Below are positions 41,492 to 52,329 of a stretch of DNA of 64,000 nucleotides, piece by piece. Position numbers and translations under genes: made by a program. The notes beneath the pieces are model-generated. The model did no database searches and was not told where the DNA came from. It worked only from the letters and a program-made list of their open reading frames with translations. This stretch comes from Gemmatimonadaceae bacterium (GTDB lineage Bacteria; Gemmatimonadota; Gemmatimonadetes; Gemmatimonadales; Gemmatimonadaceae): assembly GCA_019637355.1 (NCBI GenBank), contig JAHBVT010000001.1, forward strand, positions 434,001 to 498,000, in the 5' to 3' direction. Each line of letters opens with the position of its first letter. Within the stretch, counting starts at the first letter, position 1.

Positions 41492-42601
41492 ATGACCGCG
41501 AGCACGAGCCTCAAGCGCACGCCCTTCCACGCCCTGCACCTTGCCGCCGGCGCCAAGATGGTGCCCTTCGCCGGCTTCGAGATGCCAATCCAGTATCCGA
41601 GCGGCATCACCGCCGAGCACAACGCCGTGCGCAAGAGCTGCGGTGTGTTCGACGTGTCGCATATGGGCGAGTTCATCGTGCGCGGCCCGCAGGCCATCGA
41701 CTTCGTCACGTACGTCACCAGCAATGACGTCGCGGCGCTCAAGGACGGCCAGGTGCACTACTCGGGGATCCTCACGGAACGCGGCACCTTCGTGGACGAC
41801 TGCCTCGTCTACCGCTACGCCGCCGACCACCTGATGATGGTCGTGAACGGCTCCAACAAGGACAAGGACCTCGCCCACATCCAGCAGTACAAGGGCAAGT
41901 TCGACTGCACGCTCGAGGACGTGAGCGACGACATCGGCCTGCTCGCCGTGCAGGGCCCGCAGGCGCAGGAGATCCTCCAGGCGCTGACGCCTGCCGCGCT
42001 CGACGACATCAAGTACTACTGGTTCACCGAAACCACCGTCGCCGGCGTGCCGATGACGCTCTCGCGCACGGGGTACACCGGCGAGGACGGCTTCGAACTG
42101 TACCACGGTGCCAAGGACTCCGAGAAGCTCTGGGCGGCGCTGATGGCCACGGGCCGCATCACGCCGACCGGACTCGGCTGTCGCGACTCGCTGCGCCTCG
42201 AGATGGGGATGGCGCTCTACGGCAATGACATCGACGACAGCTACACCCCGCTTGAAGCCGGACTCGGCTGGCTCGTCAAGATGAAGAAGGGCGACTTCGT
42301 CGGTCGCGCCGCGCTCGAGGCGCAGAAGGCCGTTGGCGTCCCGCGCAAGCTCGTCGGCTTCACCTTCGAAGAGAAGGCCATCCCGCGCCACGGCTACCCG
42401 GTGTTCGTGGGCGGCGAGCCCAGCGGCGTGGTGATGAGCGGCATTATGAGTCCCAGCGTCGGCTGCGGACTCGGCACCGCCTATGTGCCCACCGCGCACG
42501 CCAAGGAAGGCAACACGCTCGAAGTCGAGATCCGCGGCAAGCGCGTGGTGGGGACGATTGTCGGGTTCCCGTTCTGGAAGCAGGGGACGGTGAAGCGTTG
42601 A
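41492..42601 (+). CDS. gcvT: Glycine cleavage system T protein (aminomethyltransferase)
   Basis: 369 residues. [32 protein letters not shown]-type opening ([20 protein letters not shown]), [20 protein letters not shown], and [17 protein letters not shown] are classic GcvT motifs. It transfers the methylene group from the H-protein to THF, releasing ammonia. No gcvH or gcvP is adjacent. The 218-base upstream gap has a possible -10 (TATTGA at 41452-41457); I looked for a glycine riboswitch there and found none. Confidence 0.95.
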   Translation: MTASTSLKRTPFHALHLAAGAKMVPFAGFEMPIQYPSGITAEHNAVRKSCGVFDVSHMGEFIVRGPQAIDFVTYVTSNDVAALKDGQVHYSGILTERGTFVDDCLVYRYAADHLMMVVNGSNKDKDLAHIQQYKGKFDCTLEDVSDDIGLLAVQGPQAQEILQALTPAALDDIKYYWFTETTVAGVPMTLSRTGYTGEDGFELYHGAKDSEKLWAALMATGRITPTGLGCRDSLRLEMGMALYGNDIDDSYTPLEAGLGWLVKMKKGDFVGRAALEAQKAVGVPRKLVGFTFEEKAIPRHGYPVFVGGEPSGVVMSGIMSPSVGCGLGTAYVPTAHAKEGNTLEVEIRGKRVVGTIVGFPFWKQGTVKR

Positions 42602-42605
42602 ACTC

Positions 42606-42658
42606 GGACGGATGACGGATGACGGACGCCGTCAGCATCCGTCATCCGTCATCCGTCC
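42606..42658. repeat. Perfect inverted heptad repeat, GACGGAT type
   Basis: Two 21-base arms (42606-42626 and 42638-42658) are perfect inverted complements built of three GACGGAT units each. The 11-base loop is at 42627-42637. It lies between gcvT and the sigma-54 activator gene, and as RNA would make a long hairpin able to end or protect gcvT mRNA. Confidence 0.92.
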
Positions 42659-42674
42659 ATCTCTGGGTTAAGCA

Positions 42675-44309
<1,635 letters not shown>

Positions 44310-44376
44310 ATGGGGCGTTTTTCGCCTGCAGCCCCTTCCCAAGTGACTAGATATTGCACAGGTTGAAGGGTGCGCG

Positions 44377-45207
44377 GTGGACTTGTCCGCCGTGCAGCCT
44401 AGGCCGACTCCCACCGTCTCGCCCCAGGAATCCGTGACTCGTTCGCATCAGCCCGCTTCAAGCGAGGTCAGCCCGCTGATTGCAGGCAGCGTGCTCCCGC
44501 TCCAGCGTGCGGAGGAGTTGATCGCGACGTTGAAGGACGTGGTGTCCGCGCGGATCACCGCGACCGAGAACGGGTCAGTGGATGCGATCCACGTGCTCGT
44601 GACGGGCGACACTCCGGCGAAGGCCGTGGTGCGGAACATCGAGAGCGCGCTGATGGCGCAGCTGGGGCTCAAGGTGGATCATCGAAAGATTTCGGTGGCG
44701 GCGACGACGCGCCGGCCGGTGACGGGCGAACAGCCGATCGTCGAGGCGCCCTCGGCGCCGCGAGCGGGCATTGGGCGCCCCGTGTACTTCGAGGATGTGG
44801 AGCTTCGCGGTTCCCGCGCGCGCGGCGTGACCTGCAAGGTGACGCTGCGGATTGGGGCCGAGCAGTTTGCGGGCGAAGCCGAGGAGACCGTGCAGAGCGA
44901 CCGCAGCCGCGTGGATGTCAGCGCGCGCGCGGCGCTGATGGCGCTCAGCCTGGCCGGTCCGACGGGCGGGATTTTTTCGCTCGAGGGCGCGAAGCTGATC
45001 ACCGCGTTCGAGCGGGAGTTCGTGTTTGCGGCGGTGATGGCGCGCAGCGGTCGGGAGCAGGTGTTGCTGACCGGGAGCGCGGAGGTCCGCGATAGCGCCG
45101 AGACCGCGGCCGTGCTGGCCGTGCTCGATGCGACGAATCGATGGATGGCGACGTTGGCGGCCGGCGAGACGATGCCGGTGATTGAGGAGCGTCGCGGTCT
45201 GCGGTAG
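44377..45207 (+). CDS. Conserved-looking protein of unknown function
   Basis: 276 residues from GTG 44377. Residues 1-40 are Pro/Ser-rich. Residues ~43-110 form one domain (ARITATENGSVDAIHVLVTG, then VVRNIESALMAQLGLKVDHRKISVA), which resembles a small alpha/beta regulatory unit. After a Pro-rich linker, residues ~137-265 form a second alpha/beta unit (YFEDVELRGSRARGVTCKVTLRIG, SRVDVSARAALMALSLAG). No membrane helix or signal. I recognise no named family. A possible promoter TAGATA/ATATTG lies near 44347, right after the activator gene. Confidence 0.65.
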   Translation: MDLSAVQPRPTPTVSPQESVTRSHQPASSEVSPLIAGSVLPLQRAEELIATLKDVVSARITATENGSVDAIHVLVTGDTPAKAVVRNIESALMAQLGLKVDHRKISVAATTRRPVTGEQPIVEAPSAPRAGIGRPVYFEDVELRGSRARGVTCKVTLRIGAEQFAGEAEETVQSDRSRVDVSARAALMALSLAGPTGGIFSLEGAKLITAFEREFVFAAVMARSGREQVLLTGSAEVRDSAETAAVLAVLDATNRWMATLAAGETMPVIEERRGLR

Positions 45208-45395
45208 GGATGAGTAGGTGTAGGGAACGGAAGGACGAGCGGTCAGAAGGGAAGCGAACCGACGAAAGAGGTACCCCTCGTTCTCTCTGAGAGGAGAGGA
45301 CACAAGCGGTGCGCCTGACGGCGCGACGAGCGGAGCCGACCTGATGTGATGGGCACCTGGAGACGGGTGATCTCATTGACGGGAGGTGATTCTCG
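45208..45395. other. Non-coding stretch before the micro-ORF
   Basis: Purine-rich DNA with short complementary blocks (e.g. CTCTC-TGA-GAGAG-like at ~45281-45298). I see no convincing gene, riboswitch or strong terminator here. The full gap between flanking genes (45208-45514) holds only the micro-ORF described next. Confidence 0.5.
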
Positions 45396-45467
45396 ATGAC
45401 GTACATCTGTTCACTCTGTGCCGCGCTGGCGGCGTTTGTGATGGGTGATTCGCAGAGCTGGGCATAA
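45396..45467 (+). CDS. Micro-ORF of 23 codons with a perfect ribosome binding site
   Basis: ATG 45396 to TAA 45467. GGAGGTGAT (45382-45390) is fully complementary to the usual 3' end of bacterial 16S rRNA and lies five bases from the ATG, the best Shine-Dalgarno in the window. The peptide has a hydrophobic, Cys-containing first half (TYICSLCAALAAFVMG) and a polar end (DSQSWA). It is 47 bases upstream of the membrane HD-GYP gene. It could be a leader peptide, a small membrane peptide or a signal; none is proven. Confidence 0.5.
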   Translation: MTYICSLCAALAAFVMGDSQSWA

Positions 45468-45513
45468 GAAGGTGCGAGGGCGAGGGGTCCTCCGGTTAGC
45501 ATCAAAGGAGACG

Positions 45514-48500
45514 CATGAGGTCCTCTGGGGTGGAGCGGATTGTCGAGGTTGTCGTCGCGGGGGCCATGGTGTCCATCGCGGCTTTTTTTGCTTTGGGTGA
45601 CGCTCCGAGCGCTTACGACTGGCAGGCCGCAGGTTTCTTCACAGGACTTGGGATTCTCGCGGCTGCTCTGTCGTACCCCGTAGGGCGCGCGACGTCAGGA
45701 ACCATAGGCTTTCTGCCCTACCTAAGCATATCCATCATCGCGCCAAATCTCGCGGCGGTTCTCTCTGTTGCGATCAGTACGGCATTTGCGGAACTCATTC
45801 AGAAGCGCGCACGGCAGAAAGCTGCCTTCAACATCGGTCAGCACACGTTTGCTATCGCCTGTGGGATCTGGGTATACCACTCGCTGGGGGGCACGTCGGT
45901 CATCGCTGGCGGTCCGCGAGTCTGGCCGTTTCTTGGTCTCGCTGCGACATACTTTGCGCTCAACAAGCTTGCGGTAAGCACCGTAGTCGCTAAGACCGCC
46001 GGTGATAGTGTCCTTCTTCACTGGCTGAAGAGTGTGCGAGGGTCTAGCCTTTACGACGCACTCTCTCTGCCGCTGGTCGTCGTTCTCTCGTTGGTGTTCG
46101 TTTCGAAAGGGGCAGCCTGGACAGCGGTTGCAGCGCTACCGATGCTGGGCATTCGTCAGCTCTATCGCATGGTCTTCGCACTTGAGAAGATCAACGAAGA
46201 GCTGTTGCAGCTAATGGTGGCCTCAATCGAAGCGAGGGATCCCTACACGTCTGGTCATTCGCAGCGTGTGGCGCGATACGCGCGCGAAATTGCCCGTTCA
46301 GCTGGGTTGAGTGCCAAGGGCATTGAGCGTGTCGAGATGGCGGCGCTCCTTCACGACGTCGGCAAGATCCATGAGGAGTTTGCCACGATACTAAGAAAGC
46401 CCGGCAGGCTGACAGTCGAGGAGTTTGCTCGCATGAAGCTGCACCCCGTCAGGAGCGCCGACCTCGTGGCAAAGGTATCTCACTTCCGAGACCTAGTGGC
46501 GGTAGTGCGCGCTCACCATGAGGCCTGGAATGGCACCGGATATCCCGATCAGCTTCATGGCGACGCGATACCACATCACTCACGAATCATCGCGATAGCT
46601 GACACTGTCGATGCGATGACGACATCTCGTCCGTACAGGGCCGGAATGACACCTGCTCGGGTGCGAGAGGAACTCGCAGCTGAGAGTGGGAGGCAGTTCG
46701 ACCCACGCATCTGCGCTGCATTGCTGGCTCCCGCGAACTGGACTCGTCTCGAGCAGACGATCACATCGGCTCAGGCGGAGTTTCCGGCCAATGAGTCCGG
46801 TGTAGAGGGGCAGGGAACGAACGGCAACACGGGAGAGTTCGTTTCGGCGTTAGTCTCAGCTTAAGGCGGCGAGTTCGATGTAGAACGGGGGCACGGGAGG
46901 GCGACTGGACTCCCTGAATCGGCGCATGTGGGCAGAGGCAACTTGGTACGCTTTCGAGTCGTCGCCGAGAGTCTTGAGTCCTCGCACGGTAAGTTCCACG
47001 GCAAAGTGGCTTCCAATCATGCCGTACGATTTCGGCGCAAGCTCAAGCAACTCATCAGAAAGCGCTGCGGCTTGTCGCGACATCCCCGATTTCGCGAAGC
47101 AGTAGCACGCGAGCGATAGCTCGCCGAGTTTGCTCGGTACGTCGCCAAACCTCCGTGCTATAGGCAGTCGCTCGCCGATGCGAACTGCGACCTTCTCGAA
47201 CAATCCCATCTGCATCCAGAGTCGATCCTGCGCGTGCACCGCAGATGTTCGTGTTGTACCAAAGGCTGCTACTGAATCAAGTTTCATCCCCTTGTCTATC
47301 CACTGCTCGGCCCGGCCTGTGTCACAGTAGTCGAGAAACAGAAACGAAAGCGCGTCTGCAGCGACCCGAGCTAAGTGCGGAAGCCCGTGTTCAATTGCGA
47401 TCGCGAAGGCCGCTTCACCTCGACGAGCAGCGCCCTCGAGGTCGCCAGCGTGTCGAAGAGCATTGCACGCAACTCGCTCGATGTGACAGCGCTCGGCCAC
47501 ATCTGCGGAATCGGGCCACTGAGCTGGCGACTCAGACACAGCAGCAACAATATCCGTTGCGCACCCCAGTTCGGATGCGCCAATCACTCGGGTCAGCCAA
47601 GCGGCAACGCTTGGAGCGTCCAGCTTATCCTCCAGCCTTCGTGATTCCTCAACAAGTTCCACAAGAAGAGAGCGGTTGTGTCTGTTCACGGCAAGGCGAG
47701 CTCCGACAAGACATGCGCGCAGTCTAGACTCTAGCCCGAGCTGTCCGCTTCTTGCTAGAGAAGCGATCTCCGCCACCGGTCCATCGCTCAACATATCAAG
47801 TCGCAGTTCTGCCTCGCCGACCGTCACTAGAGCCGAGAGACGCTCAGGCGCCAACCTAGGATCACGTAGAGCTGAGGACTGGAGGCATTGTTTCGCCACC
47901 TCAAGCGCCGTGGCAGGATCGCCGTCGAGTAGGTGGGCGCGAGCGCGGCGAGCAGCGATTCGCGCGTGAGGCGCAGGCGAGCTCGCAAGCTCCGCGAGGC
48001 TGTCGAGGCTCGAGAGCGTCTCTGCGACCAGTCCTAGTGCGTATAGAGTGTCTGATGCGCCAATGAGATGCTCAAGTGCGCGCTCCTTCTCGCCGGCAAG
48101 GTTTAGCAAGTGGGCAACGCGACGTGAGAGGGAGATGTCATCAACGTGCGCTTCCCGCTCTAGGTCTTCGGCGCACTCGAGCGCGAGTGCCATCGTAAGG
48201 GTGGCAGGAGTACTTGACACGACAGCTTCCTTCCAGCAGTCGTGCAGCTGTAAGACGCCAGTGTCGCGAGCGGAAATCATCCCATCGAGTTCGAGAGTTT
48301 CTATGGTGTGTTGAAGTGATTCGTGGCTAGTAGCGCACAGTCGGCGCAGACGCGCCAGGGTAGCTGTGTCCCCTAGAAGAGTGATAAGTCGCAGCGTCCG
48401 TACTCCGAGCTCGGACAGGGATGCCAGGCGAGAGCTGATTACTTTCTGAAGTGTGTCCGGTAGGAGCTTCGCCGCCACGGCAAGTGACTGGGACAGCGAC

Positions 48501-49202
48501 AGTTCACGAAGGAAGAGCGGATTGCCGCCAGCAGCCTCTACAACGCGGTCCAGCGAGTGCCCGCTTGAAGTGAGATGAAGCTGCGCAAGAGTCTCATGAG
48601 CAAGAGTGCGCGACTCCGCCCGGGAGAGGGTGTGGATGCGAACGGTGGTGTGTGCAGACTGCGATAGAGGTGCGCTGAGACGAGCGAGCGCTTCCGGTCG
48701 GTACGCACATATCATTGCACAGTTCGTAGAAATCGCAGCGAGTTCAAGTGTGCCGATGAGCACCGCTGAGAATTCATCTGCCCAGTGCAGGTCGTCAATT
48801 GTTACAAGCAGCTTCCCCTCCTCCGCAATCGCACGGATGAGACGGCTTGCTGCAGCGGCAATGTGGTCTCGAGTCTGCGCCACCGGACCTGCAACAGCGC
48901 CCGGGTCAAACGATCCATCATGATATACGAGCTTGCGAAGAAGGTTGATGTCATTCGGTGGGGCGGCCGCGGCACCTGGAACATCCAGCAGCTGTCTAAG
49001 TAGGCCTTGGAAGAGCGCGAGCGGCAAAGTGGTCATGATTGGTTCGGCACTGACTGCAATCGTTCGCGTTCCTCGCACCCTCCCGAACTCTCGGGCCTCG
49101 GCAAGTAGCCTCGACTTGCCGATGCCAGGCCCACCGATAAGGTGTGAGTGCGTGCTTTTTCCGGCGATGGCGCCCTCGATGCAGGCAGTGACGATCTGCA
49201 TG
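45514..49202. other. Lower-GC, CATG-containing segment (probable recent acquisition)
   Basis: I count 14 CATG sites here (first at 45514, last at 49199) against five in the other ~60 kb. Codon use is also less GC-biased than in neighbours (e.g. frequent A/T third positions). It covers the HD-GYP gene and most of the large regulator, but not that gene's N-terminal ~220 codons. No flanking repeats or integrase were found. Confidence 0.65.
45515..46864 (+). CDS. Membrane HD-GYP-domain phosphodiesterase-like protein
   Basis: 449 residues. Residues ~8-215 hold about seven to eight membrane helices (e.g. VVVAGAMVSIAAFFALG, ALSLPLVVVLSLVFVS) resembling a MASE-type sensor. The HD-GYP domain (~230-400) has SIEARDPYTSGHSQRVARYA, LLHDVGKIHEEFATILRKPG, HPVRSADL and HHEAWNGTGYPDQLHG, with the metal ligands and GYP intact. 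It probably degrades c-di-GMP or a related dinucleotide in response to a membrane signal. GGAG precedes the ATG. It overlaps the convergent regulator by nine bases. Confidence 0.87.
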   Translation: MRSSGVERIVEVVVAGAMVSIAAFFALGDAPSAYDWQAAGFFTGLGILAAALSYPVGRATSGTIGFLPYLSISIIAPNLAAVLSVAISTAFAELIQKRARQKAAFNIGQHTFAIACGIWVYHSLGGTSVIAGGPRVWPFLGLAATYFALNKLAVSTVVAKTAGDSVLLHWLKSVRGSSLYDALSLPLVVVLSLVFVSKGAAWTAVAALPMLGIRQLYRMVFALEKINEELLQLMVASIEARDPYTSGHSQRVARYAREIARSAGLSAKGIERVEMAALLHDVGKIHEEFATILRKPGRLTVEEFARMKLHPVRSADLVAKVSHFRDLVAVVRAHHEAWNGTGYPDQLHGDAIPHHSRIIAIADTVDAMTTSRPYRAGMTPARVREELAAESGRQFDPRICAALLAPANWTRLEQTITSAQAEFPANESGVEGQGTNGNTGEFVSALVSA

Positions 49203-49981
49203 GTGGACTCGCGACCAATCAGCCGTGTATCTCGCGCTGAAGGTGCGGACCAGTCCGCTCGCCTTTCAGCAATGCGACGGCGCATCGAGAGAGCTGGCTT
49301 GCCCAGTTCCGATGAGATGTGGCCGACCTCCGTCAGGTACTCATCGAGAATCCCCAGCGCTGCCACCTTCGACCCTTCCATAGCAGTCGCCTCAGCGCGC
49401 GCCAACGTCGCCTCCTCATTCAACGGATCCGATCGCAAAATCACCTTCGCCCACCGATCCAGATCCGCCCACCGCCCCTCCCGACGCGCCTGAACCACCT
49501 GCCGCTGCGCCGCCCGCCGCTGCTGCGCCTCCACCTCGCTCCGCACCCCGTCAAACCACTCCAGCACCTTCTCCGGCATCCGCCCACTAAACGTCGGCCC
49601 CAACGCCAACGACGCCTCCACCACCTCCGCTGGCGCCGACTCCGCCCACTCCGCCGCCAAACACTCCCGCAAATCACTATCCACCCGCGACGGATCCAGC
49701 CGCAGGAACTCCCCCTCCTCGTCAAACACCAACCCCTTCTGCCGGAGCCGATACAGCATCTGCCGCATCGCGTGCCGCCGCGCGTCCTCCTCACCCGTGG
49801 GCCAGAAGACCTCCAGCAGCTCCTCGCGAGGAATGCGCTCCCCGGCTCGCGTGGTCAGGTACAACGCCAAGGCGAACATCGCCTCGGTGTTCATCCCGAT
49901 CTTCCGCGACCCGACGTGGATCTCGGCCTTCCCCAGCACGCGGACCCGCACGAGGTCCGGCTTCACCGGTTTCTTCGCCAT
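46856..49981 (-). CDS. Large BTAD-ATPase-TPR transcriptional regulator-like protein
   Basis: 1041 residues from ATG 49981; GTG 49999 is an alternative. Residues ~10-90 are a winged-helix (OmpR/SARP-like) DNA-binding domain (VRVRVLGKAEIHVGSRKIGM, RHAMRQMLYRLRQKGLVF). Residues ~95-240 are a BTAD-like helical domain. Residues ~255-560 are an AAA/STAND ATPase with Walker A GGPGIGKSR and Walker B LLVTIDDLHWAD. The rest (~600-1041) is helical repeat, TPR-like. It resembles SARP/AfsR-type activators. The coding DNA of the first ~220 codons is G-rich like the host, the rest is not. Confidence 0.85.
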   Translation of the reverse strand: MAKKPVKPDLVRVRVLGKAEIHVGSRKIGMNTEAMFALALYLTTRAGERIPREELLEVFWPTGEEDARRHAMRQMLYRLRQKGLVFDEEGEFLRLDPSRVDSDLRECLAAEWAESAPAEVVEASLALGPTFSGRMPEKVLEWFDGVRSEVEAQQRRAAQRQVVQARREGRWADLDRWAKVILRSDPLNEEATLARAEATAMEGSKVAALGILDEYLTEVGHISSELGKPALSMRRRIAERRADWSAPSARDTRLIGRESTMQIVTACIEGAIAGKSTHSHLIGGPGIGKSRLLAEAREFGRVRGTRTIAVSAEPIMTTLPLALFQGLLRQLLDVPGAAAAPPNDINLLRKLVYHDGSFDPGAVAGPVAQTRDHIAAAASRLIRAIAEEGKLLVTIDDLHWADEFSAVLIGTLELAAISTNCAMICAYRPEALARLSAPLSQSAHTTVRIHTLSRAESRTLAHETLAQLHLTSSGHSLDRVVEAAGGNPLFLRELSLSQSLAVAAKLLPDTLQKVISSRLASLSELGVRTLRLITLLGDTATLARLRRLCATSHESLQHTIETLELDGMISARDTGVLQLHDCWKEAVVSSTPATLTMALALECAEDLEREAHVDDISLSRRVAHLLNLAGEKERALEHLIGASDTLYALGLVAETLSSLDSLAELASSPAPHARIAARRARAHLLDGDPATALEVAKQCLQSSALRDPRLAPERLSALVTVGEAELRLDMLSDGPVAEIASLARSGQLGLESRLRACLVGARLAVNRHNRSLLVELVEESRRLEDKLDAPSVAAWLTRVIGASELGCATDIVAAVSESPAQWPDSADVAERCHIERVACNALRHAGDLEGAARRGEAAFAIAIEHGLPHLARVAADALSFLFLDYCDTGRAEQWIDKGMKLDSVAAFGTTRTSAVHAQDRLWMQMGLFEKVAVRIGERLPIARRFGDVPSKLGELSLACYCFAKSGMSRQAAALSDELLELAPKSYGMIGSHFAVELTVRGLKTLGDDSKAYQVASAHMRRFRESSRPPVPPFYIELAALS

Positions 49982-50122
49982 AGCACCATATCCTCGCACC
50001 CCCCGTCACCCGCCCGTCACTCGGCGGATTCTGCGCCTGGGGGCAGCAGTCCGCTAGGGATGCGAAACGCGCCGCCGGTCCTGAGGACCGACGGCGCGCG
50101 TGACTGCCGTGAGACGCGGGAT

Positions 50123-51139
50123 CTACCGCCCGGAACGCCCGCCGAGCCCGAGGATCTGCTCGATCCCCACACCCTCGGCCTCGGCCTGGAAGTTGAGCAC
50201 CACACGGTGCCTGAGCACGCTGAAGGCCACGGCGTCGACGTCCTCGAGGTCAGGGACCGCGCGGCCGTCCATCGCGGCACGCGCCTTGGCCCCCAGCACG
50301 AGGTTCTGCCCAGCGCGCGGACCGGCGCCGAAGCTCACGTACTTCTTCACCGCCGGCGTGGCCTCGGGCTCGCCAGGCCGCGTCGCGCGCGCGAGTCCGA
50401 CGGCATACTGCACCAACGACGGCGGTGCAGGCAGACGACGCACCAACTGCTGCATCTCCAAGACCTCGGCGGCCGTCAGCACCGGCTTCACGACGCCCTT
50501 CTGCACGCCGGTGGTGGTGGAGACGATGTCCTCTTCCTCACCGACGCTGGGGTAGCCCATCCGCAACTCGTACATAAAACGGTCGAGCTGCGCTTCGGGC
50601 AGGTGGTAGGTGCCCTCCTGCTCGATGGGGTTCTGCGTCGCGAGCACAAAGAAGGGCTCGGGCAAGGTGTAGGTCTTGCCCGCCACGGTCACCGTGTGCT
50701 CCTGCATCGCCTGCAGCAGCGCGGCCTGCGTCTTCGGCGGCGCACGGTTGATCTCGTCGGCCAGCACGATGTTGCCGAACACGGGACCGCGCGCGAACGT
50801 GAACGCCCGCTTGCCGGTGCCGTGGTCCTCCTCGAGCAGCTCGGTCCCGGTGATGTCGCTGGGCATCAGGTCGGGTGTGAACTGGATGCGGCTGAACTCG
50901 AGGTCGAGCGCCTGACTCAGCGTCTGGATCAGCAGCGTCTTGGCGAGCCCCGGCACGCCGACCAGCAGCACGTGGCCCCCGGCGAGCACTGCCGACGTAA
51001 GCATATCGACGATCTCGCCCTGGCCGACGATGCGCTGCGCAATCTGCCGCCCCATCTCGCGACGGGCCTCGGCGAGGCGTGCCAACAGCTCCAAGTCTCG
51101 CGCGTCCGCGGCGGCGTCGCGCACTGCAGTCTGGCTCAC
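50123..51139 (-). CDS. MoxR-family AAA+ ATPase
   Basis: 338 residues from GTG 51139. ADARDLELLARLAEARREMG leads into QRIVGQGEIVDMLTSAVLAGGHVLLVGVPGLAKT (Walker A GVPGLAKT), FTPDLMPSDITGTELL, Walker B NIVLADEINRAPPKTQAALL and ATQNPIEQEGTYHLPEAQLDRF. MoxR proteins act as chaperone-like ATPases, often with VWA-domain partners; none is adjacent here. It is divergent from a two-component system with a 173-base gap. Confidence 0.93.
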   Translation of the reverse strand: MSQTAVRDAAADARDLELLARLAEARREMGRQIAQRIVGQGEIVDMLTSAVLAGGHVLLVGVPGLAKTLLIQTLSQALDLEFSRIQFTPDLMPSDITGTELLEEDHGTGKRAFTFARGPVFGNIVLADEINRAPPKTQAALLQAMQEHTVTVAGKTYTLPEPFFVLATQNPIEQEGTYHLPEAQLDRFMYELRMGYPSVGEEEDIVSTTTGVQKGVVKPVLTAAEVLEMQQLVRRLPAPPSLVQYAVGLARATRPGEPEATPAVKKYVSFGAGPRAGQNLVLGAKARAAMDGRAVPDLEDVDAVAFSVLRHRVVLNFQAEAEGVGIEQILGLGGRSGR

Positions 51140-51312
51140 GGGCTCTCTCGGAATGGGTCCGGCGGGGGGTCCGGCAATCTAACGCGCGACGCCCGCAAGT
51201 CGCTCAACCCATCGGGATTGGGGAGGCAGAAGCCGCGACAATCGACCACATTGAGAAGGATGCCACTTCCCGTTCTGCCGAAGCCCGCCGCCGACGCCAT
51301 CGCGGAGCCGGC

Positions 51313-52329
51313 GTGAGTCCGTTGCCATCCCACAGTGGCCCCAACCGCGCGCCGTCCACCCGCAGCGTCCAAGTCGGGTTCTTCCTGTTGCTGCTGGTCT
51401 GCGCCGCCCAGCTCGCGTTCTGGATGTGGGACGAGTGGCGCTACACGCAGGTGATGACGGAGCGTCTGGCTGAGGCGCTCACCGCCACCGGGGCGGGCGC
51501 CGAGCAGATCGCCCAGCTGGGCCGCGAACGCGCGCAACGCCTCAACCGCTACGCCTGGGAGGGTGCGTTCTTCCTCGCCGTGCTCCTGGCCGCGATGGCC
51601 GTGGTACTGAAGGCGCTGCGCGAAGAGGCCGAGCTGCGCCGCCGGCAGGAGCGTTTCCTCGCCGCCGTCTCGCACGAGTTCAAGAGTCCGCTCGCCAGCC
51701 TGCGCCTCTCCGTGGAGACGCTCGCGCTGCGTGAGCCCGCCGCCGCCGAGCGCGCGGAGTTGATGCGGCGCATCGTCGTGGAGCTGGGACGGCTGGAACG
51801 GATGGTCGCCAACACGCTGGACACCTCGCGCCTGGCCAGCGGCGGCGAGGCGCACCCCGAGCAGGTCGCGTTGGACGAGGTGGTCGCGGAGATGAACGAA
51901 GAGCTCGCGGCGTTCGCCGACGAGTGCGAGGTGCGCGTGGAGACGGCGGTGTCGCACCGCTTGGTGGTGCACGCCGACCGGGATGGCCTGCGCACGGTGG
52001 TGCGCAACCTCCTGCACAACGCGATCAAGGCGAGTCCGCGCGGCGGCGTGGTGCAGGTGCAGGCGCAGGCCGAGGGCCACGACGTGGTGCTCGAGGTCAG
52101 TGACGACGGTGTCGGGTTCCCCCCGAGGGAGGCAGCGCGGTTGTTCGAGCAGTTCTATCGCCTGGAAGGCGACGGTCGCGGACGGATGCAGGGCACGGGC
52201 CTGGGATTGTATCTCGTCGAACGCCTGGTGACGCACGCGGGCGGCCGCGTGCGCGCCCAGAGTGCCGGGCACGGGCTTGGCGCGGTCTTCACGGTGCGCT
52301 GGCCGCGTCCGGCCGAGGAACGCTCGTGA
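51313..52329 (+). CDS. Two-component sensor histidine kinase
   Basis: 338 residues from GTG 51313 (GGAG seven bases upstream). Two membrane helices (~19-40 VGFFLLLLVCAAQLAFWMW and ~84-106 GAFFLAVLLAAMAVVLKAL) enclose a short periplasmic loop of about 45 residues. HisKA with His121 in AAVSHEFKSPLASL; HATPase with LLHNAIKASPRG, DDGVGFPP and GTGLGLYLV. The stop overlaps the regulator's GTG (GTGA). The small sensor loop suggests sensing within or at the membrane. Confidence 0.92.
   Translation: MSPLPSHSGPNRAPSTRSVQVGFFLLLLVCAAQLAFWMWDEWRYTQVMTERLAEALTATGAGAEQIAQLGRERAQRLNRYAWEGAFFLAVLLAAMAVVLKALREEAELRRRQERFLAAVSHEFKSPLASLRLSVETLALREPAAAERAELMRRIVVELGRLERMVANTLDTSRLASGGEAHPEQVALDEVVAEMNEELAAFADECEVRVETAVSHRLVVHADRDGLRTVVRNLLHNAIKASPRGGVVQVQAQAEGHDVVLEVSDDGVGFPPREAARLFEQFYRLEGDGRGRMQGTGLGLYLVERLVTHAGGRVRAQSAGHGLGAVFTVRWPRPAEERS

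Noticed and set aside
45514-49202. Insertion-sequence borne segment
   Set aside because: No transposase, terminal inverted repeats or target duplications are visible at the borders. Homologous exchange remains possible.
49319-51316. 665-codon open frame on the plus strand
   Set aside because: Antisense to the BTAD regulator N-terminus and to moxR. Its last 18 codons (ATG 51260) end on the kinase start, but the purine-rich sequence before that ATG has no spacing for ribosome binding.
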